From CADEED01 sp035765415 (GTDB lineage: Bacteria > Pseudomonadota > Gammaproteobacteria > Steroidobacterales > Steroidobacteraceae): a stretch of DNA of 64,000 nucleotides. The stretch spans positions 1 to 64,000 of the forward strand of contig DASTXR010000006.1 of NCBI GenBank assembly GCA_035765415.1. Direction: 5' to 3'. This document shows, in pieces, positions 59,635-64,000 of the stretch (its first letter is position 1; each line of letters starts with the position of its first letter). Position numbers and translations under genes: made by a program. The notes beneath the pieces are model-generated. The model saw only the letters and a program-made list of their open reading frames with translations, did no database searches and was not told the DNA's origin.

Positions 59635-62600
59635 CTAGACGGCCATCCGGAGTAGTTTGATTCCCTCGCCCGGGTCGATCGATTCGTCGTCGATCCGGTC
59701 GATGATGTCGGCGATGGACTCGCGGGTCGGCTGGGATTCGGGAAGCCGCGCGCTCGATTCCGCGACGAAACCTGCCCAGTACCGCTCCCTGGCAAAGGGA
59801 TAACCCGGAAGATTCACGCGGCCAGGCGGGTTGCCGCGCCAGAAAACATTCCAGTCGAGCGACGCGCCCGCGATCCACGCGTCCAGTTGCTTGTGCAGAC
59901 TCGCATCGGAGACCGGGGAAACCTGTGTCTCGAGCGCGTCGGCGAGCTCCGCCACCGAACTGACGACGTATCCCGATCGCTGCTCCATCGCTTCCCGGCC
60001 GAGCTGCAGCGTGTACGCCAGCGAGGCGAGATCGATGGGCTGTGCCGATGCACGGAGGAACGCGAGGAGATCCGCGGTCTTTTCGCGAAGCTGTTCGCGC
60101 GACCTGGCCGACAACGGAATGATGTACGCGCCGTTCGATGCATCGCGCGGCGCTCGCGGCGCCGGCACATATTCCTCGATCACCAGGTGCACGTTGGTGC
60201 CGCTGTGGCCGAAAGAATTGAGCGCGGCCATGCGCGTGCCGCCCGCGGGCTTCCATTCCATCGTCTCGGTCGGAATGAAGAATGGCGACTGCCGGAATTC
60301 GATGAGTGGATTGAGAGTGCTGAAGTTCAGCAGGCCGGGCAGCTTGCGGTGCTGCAGCGACAACAGCACCTTGATGAGTCCCGTGACTCCGGCCGCCGCC
60401 GCCGTATGGCCGATGTGCGATTTCGCACTGCCCACGGCGCAGAATTCCTGCCGGTCGGTGTACTTGCGGAATGCGCGCACCAGCGCGTTGGTCTCCACCG
60501 GATCACCGAGCTTCGTGCCCGTGCCATGCGCTTCGATGTAGCTGATGTTTTGCGGATCGATGCCGAACTTGTCATAGACGCTGCGGATGAGCTGTTCCTG
60601 CGCCGCGCCGTTGGGCGCGGTGATGCCGTTGCTCGCACCGTCCTGGTTGATGCCCGATCCGCGGATCGTTCCGTAGATGTGGTCACCCGCGGCGACCGCG
60701 TCTTCGAGACGCTTCAGCACGACCATGCCAATGCCTTCGGAGATGATGGTGCCGTCGCCTTTCTGGTCGAATGTGAAGCAACGACCGCTCGGCGAAACCA
60801 TCTCGATTTCATCGAGACGGATCTGCGTCTCCTGGCTCATGCAGGCATGCACGCCGCCGGCCAGCACCACATCGGTTTCCTGGTTTCGCAGGCTTTCGCA
60901 CGCGAGGTGCAGTGCCACTCCCGACGACGAACATCCCGTGTTGACGACGAACGCGGGGCCATTGAGGTTCAGCACGTACGACAGCCGCGACGCGATGATG
61001 GCTTCCGACACACCGGTGAACGTATCCCCGGCATAACCGGTCGGCTCCGAGCCGACGAAAATCCCGGTGCGCGTCCCGGCCAGCGTCTTCGGGTTGTAAC
61101 CCGCGTCTTCGATCGCGTTCCAGCTCTCCTGCATCACCAGGCGCTGGTGAGGATTCATGGCCTCGGCTTCGCGCGGCGAGATATTGAAGAACAGCGGATC
61201 GAAGCAATCCCGTTCGGTGAGGATGCCGCCCCACTTGCAGCGGGTCTTGCCCTTCTGCTTGCGCGGGCTGAAGGATGCCGGCTGTAGATAGTCCTCGGGA
61301 AGCTCGTCGACGCCGTCGACGCGCGTGACGAGGTTGTTCCAGAACTCGCGCACGTTCGCGGCCTTGGGGAACCGGCCCGACATGCCCACCACCGCGATGC
61401 CGGAAGTGGCGGCACCGCGCGGTGCGCGCAGTTCCGCACGTACCTGCGCCACCGGTGGTTTCACCTCGACCGCGGCGGCCTGTTGCGCGATGGGCGCCGG
61501 TACGTTCAATTGCGCGGCGATCCCGCTGCCATACGTGGCGACGATGTGTTTGCTCAGCCGCTCCATCGACGAATACTCGAAGATGATCGCGGTGTTCAGC
61601 GGGATACGCAGGCGTTCGCTGAGTTGCTTGACGAAGCTCACGCCCAGGATCGAATCGACGCCGTAGTCGGAGAACGCGGAATCCGCCTCGATGCTCTTCG
61701 AAGCGACCTTCAGCGTGCCGCTGAGGCACTCGCGAATGACGCCGCGCACGAAATCGTCGGCCGACATGCCCGGCAGCGATTCGGCGACGATGGCGGCCGG
61801 CTCCCGCGCAGCCTTGACCGCCGCGCGCGCCGGTGCCTGAATCGCCGTTTGCCGCACCACGCCATCGCTGCGCGCGACGATGATCTGATTTCCGAGCGTG
61901 TGCGCCGATTCGGCAGGGAACTGCACCGGGCCAAATCCCTCTTCGGCGAGCACGCGGCGCCAGCTATCCGGATACAGGCCCGGGCATCCCGGAATGCGCA
62001 GCTCCGGATCTTCGAACAACCACCATCCGTCGAGCAGCGCGACCGTGAGGTGCGTGGTCAGCGATTTGTCACTCATCTCGTTGAGCAGCAGAAGTCCGTT
62101 GCGGCGCATGGCGGCCTTGGCATTGCGCAAGGTGCGCCGGATGTCGCGCGTGGCGTGCAGCACGTTGGTCGCAATCACCAGGTCATAGGAGCCGAGGTCG
62201 ATTCCCTGGGCTTCGATGGGCTGCTCGATGTCGAGCCGCTGGCAGACGATGTACGGATTCGCCGGCTTGTAATGCTCCTCCGCATGCAGGAAGAACGCCT
62301 TCGACAGATCGGTGTAACGGTATTCTTCGACCGCCTCGTGGAACGGCCGCAACTTCGCGAACACCGCGGCCGACGTGCCGCCCGTGCCGGCGCCAATCTC
62401 CAGGATCCTGATGCGCGTTTTCGGATCGGCTTGCAGGCGCTGTCGCAGGTACACGAGCGCGGCATCGGCCACCATCTCATTGAAGGTGTCGGCCACCGCG
62501 TTGTTCTTGTAGAGCGAGGCCACCTTCTCCATCGAGGAGTTCGGGAAGATGATGTCCGTGGCCGAGCACTTGCCCTGCATGATGGCCGGCAGGTTCTCGA

Positions 62601-64000
62601 GACAGTCGTTGACGAGCACGGCCAGCGCGCGGGTTTCCGGATCCTGTGCGTATACCTGGCGCTGCGCCTGCCACTCCTGCCACTTCGCCTGGCTCGCTTT
62701 CGCGTTCCATCCGCGAATCGCGCCGTCATGCCAATCGAGGCAATTGCGCTCCGCGAGGAATTGCAACGCCTGCGTGACCCACGGCATGTACTTCGCCTGG
62801 ATCCCCGCTTTCTTCTGCAACTCGGCCAGCGTGGCCGGAGCGGCCCCGCTGCCCTCGAACATCCGGATGAACTGGTGAGTCAGTAGTTGGGCGAACCACT
62901 CTTCGAGCTGGCTGGCGGCGCGAATGTCCTTGAGCCGCGCGATCTTTTCGTGCGGCACTTCCATCTGTGTCTCGACGGATATCGCGGCCCCGGGCGTCGC
63001 GGCGGCCAGCGTGACGAGATCGTCCTGGTGGCAATTCATCAGGGCCTGCACATCCTCGGAGGCTCGCATGCACAGGACCTGGCGGATGTTGCCCTGCTGT
63101 AACGCACCGACGAAACGTTCGAAGCACTCGAAGCCTTCGCCGTCTTCGAACGCGCCCATGCTGGTCGCAGGCGCGTCTTTGGCCTGCATCCTTTCCTTGA
63201 CGAATGCCGCCCAGGCTCCCCAGTTGATCGTGCCCACCGGGAAGGTGGCGCGCCCGCGCAGCGAACGTACGAAGCTGTCGCTGAAATTGATGCCCGCGGC
63301 ATACGCCGCGACGCGTGACGCCCCGGAGAACGAATACGCCTGGCCGGAAGACAGGTAGACGAGGAAGTCGAGCGGCTCGCTCGCGAGAGCCGCATGGAAC
63401 ACCTCGCTGCCGCGTGTCTTGACGCCCGCGACCGACGCGAATTGCGACTCCGTGATCTGGTCGATCGAATTGTCCGTGCCGAAGACCATCGCGGAAAAAA
63501 TGGCGCCGTGTATCGCAGGATGTGTCTGCCTGATCACACCGATGGCCCGGCGCATGGAATCCAGATTCGAAACGTCAGCCTGAACGTAGAGCAACCCTCG
63601 ATTTTCGAACTCGCGCATCGCCGCGCTCACCGCCGGTGAGTCCTCGGCGCTTCGGCCCAGCCACACGACCCTGGCGCGATATTTCTCGAGCAGATATCGC
63701 GTGAAGATGCGGCCGACGATGCCGCTGCCGCCGGCGATCAGATACACGCCGCCGTGTTTGATGGCGGCGGGCGCCGGTGTCCCCCAGTCGAGTTTGAGGA
63801 AAGCCCGCTGGAATCTCCTGCCGGACTCGATCCTGAACACCTCGCCGCGATCGGATGGCGGCTCGCGGCTGATGATCGAGAACAACTGCTCGCGGCCGCG
63901 CGCGCTGCCGAGGTCGCCGGATGACAGGTCGAGGTTGCGCACCTGGAACTGATAATTTCCCTGCGCCAGCGAATAGGCCAGGCCCGCGCTGCCTGCGCCC
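59635..64000 (-). CDS. Trans-AT polyketide synthase, C-terminal part KR-cMT-ACP-KS (cut by right edge)
   Basis: The frame stays open to the window end without a start, so an apparent Met at 63942 is internal. Reading toward the stop: KR (about 64000-63100; LIAGGSGIVGRIF, YLSSGQAYSFSG and YAAGINFSDSF), a C-methyltransferase (about 62880-61880; SAM motif ILEIGAGTGGTSAAV), an ACP (Ser codon at 61651-61653, GVDSILGV) and a full KS (Cys codon 60931-60933, NTGCSSSG; EAHGTGT; GHTAAAAG). The post-KS segment LPGYPFARERYW and a short acidic tail close it. No AT. The final KS sits on this protein while its processing domains (DH-KR-ACP) open the next one, a split module typical of trans-AT systems. Gap to the next PKS is 65 bases. 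Confidence 0.92.
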   Translation of the reverse strand, partial: GAGSAGLAYSLAQGNYQFQVRNLDLSSGDLGSARGREQLFSIISREPPSDRGEVFRIESGRRFQRAFLKLDWGTPAPAAIKHGGVYLIAGGSGIVGRIFTRYLLEKYRARVVWLGRSAEDSPAVSAAMREFENRGLLYVQADVSNLDSMRRAIGVIRQTHPAIHGAIFSAMVFGTDNSIDQITESQFASVAGVKTRGSEVFHAALASEPLDFLVYLSSGQAYSFSGASRVAAYAAGINFSDSFVRSLRGRATFPVGTINWGAWAAFVKERMQAKDAPATSMGAFEDGEGFECFERFVGALQQGNIRQVLCMRASEDVQALMNCHQDDLVTLAAATPGAAISVETQMEVPHEKIARLKDIRAASQLEEWFAQLLTHQFIRMFEGSGAAPATLAELQKKAGIQAKYMPWVTQALQFLAERNCLDWHDGAIRGWNAKASQAKWQEWQAQRQVYAQDPETRALAVLVNDCLENLPAIMQGKCSATDIIFPNSSMEKVASLYKNNAVADTFNEMVADAALVYLRQRLQADPKTRIRILEIGAGTGGTSAAVFAKLRPFHEAVEEYRYTDLSKAFFLHAEEHYKPANPYIVCQRLDIEQPIEAQGIDLGSYDLVIATNVLHATRDIRRTLRNAKAAMRRNGLLLLNEMSDKSLTTHLTVALLDGWWLFEDPELRIPGCPGLYPDSWRRVLAEEGFGPVQFPAESAHTLGNQIIVARSDGVVRQTAIQAPARAAVKAAREPAAIVAESLPGMSADDFVRGVIRECLSGTLKVASKSIEADSAFSDYGVDSILGVSFVKQLSERLRIPLNTAIIFEYSSMERLSKHIVATYGSGIAAQLNVPAPIAQQAAAVEVKPPVAQVRAELRAPRGAATSGIAVVGMSGRFPKAANVREFWNNLVTRVDGVDELPEDYLQPASFSPRKQKGKTRCKWGGILTERDCFDPLFFNISPREAEAMNPHQRLVMQESWNAIEDAGYNPKTLAGTRTGIFVGSEPTGYAGDTFTGVSEAIIASRLSYVLNLNGPAFVVNTGCSSSGVALHLACESLRNQETDVVLAGGVHACMSQETQIRLDEIEMVSPSGRCFTFDQKGDGTIISEGIGMVVLKRLEDAVAAGDHIYGTIRGSGINQDGASNGITAPNGAAQEQLIRSVYDKFGIDPQNISYIEAHGTGTKLGDPVETNALVRAFRKYTDRQEFCAVGSAKSHIGHTAAAAGVTGLIKVLLSLQHRKLPGLLNFSTLNPLIEFRQSPFFIPTETMEWKPAGGTRMAALNSFGHSGTNVHLVIEEYVPAPRAPRDASNGAYIIPLSARSREQLREKTADLLAFLRASAQPIDLASLAYTLQLGREAMEQRSGYVVSSVAELADALETQVSPVSDASLHKQLDAWIAGASLDWNVFWRGNPPGRVNLPGYPFARERYWAGFVAESSARLPESQPTRESIADIIDRIDDESIDPGEGIKLLRMAV

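Noticed and set aside
59570..60256. N-terminal extension of the large PKS frame upstream of ATG 59569
   Set aside because: It reads out of frame through the preceding KS; the docking-helix Met is the first residue with PKS-like sequence.
63940..63942. Met as start of the right-hand PKS
   Set aside because: The codon is GTG inside a KR domain, and the frame continues with KR-like sequence to the window end; this is an internal position of a truncated gene.

Overview
The window is GC-rich, densely coded bacterial DNA. A TonB-dependent receptor, lipoprotein and outer-membrane signals, PreTA-type pyrimidine catabolism and QuiC-type hydroaromatic catabolism point to a proteobacterium. My best guess is a gammaproteobacterium of the Steroidobacteraceae/Nevskiales type, but nothing here fixes the taxon. 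I saw no tRNA, rRNA, CRISPR array or insertion sequence.

Left part (1-4128, minus strand): the start of a SulP anion transporter, a phospholipase D-family lipoprotein, purU, and two neighbouring envelope proteins that share a C-terminal domain.

Hydroaromatic block (4342-21352): four transcription units. (i) MFS transporter, shikimate/quinate dehydrogenase, type II dehydroquinase. (ii) CoA-acylating aldehyde dehydrogenase, ThDP enzyme, HMG-CoA-lyase-like enzyme, TIM-barrel isomerase. (iii) On the minus strand, TonB receptor, VOC protein, QuiC 3-dehydroshikimate dehydratase, TetR regulator. (iv) PQQ dehydrogenase with a C-terminal cupredoxin-like domain, then a ThuA protein. The same near-palindrome (ACGWACYRGTWCGT-like) lies at the promoter of all four units, so I infer one regulon under the TetR protein. 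Quinate/shikimate-like compounds would be imported, oxidised and dehydrated to protocatechuate; ring-cleavage genes are not in the window.

Middle (21354-27847): an overlapping MBL-fold hydrolase/S8 subtilase pair, a small C-tail-anchored protein, an EF-hand protein and a secreted chymotrypsin-fold protease. 27967-34413: a compact reductive pyrimidine catabolism operon (beta-ureidopropionase, NCS1 permease, dihydropyrimidinase, preT, preA).

Right part (34433-64000, minus strand): about 30 kb of one tightly packed operon that runs off the right edge. It is a trans-acyltransferase polyketide synthase cluster. Two large PKS proteins lack internal AT domains, and a free AT follows. A full HMG-CoA-synthase beta-branching cassette is present: decarboxylating KS with Cys replaced by Ser, donor ACP, ECH2, ECH1 and HMGS. 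One PKS module (KS-ACP, no reduction) has an ACP with the Trp six residues after the phosphopantetheine Ser that flags beta-branching. An RND exporter, LolA-like protein, outer-membrane beta-barrel, MDR oxidoreductase, membrane di-iron hydroxylase and condensation-fold acyltransferase sit in the same operon. No thioesterase is visible. The encoded polyketide is the most likely undescribed system here.
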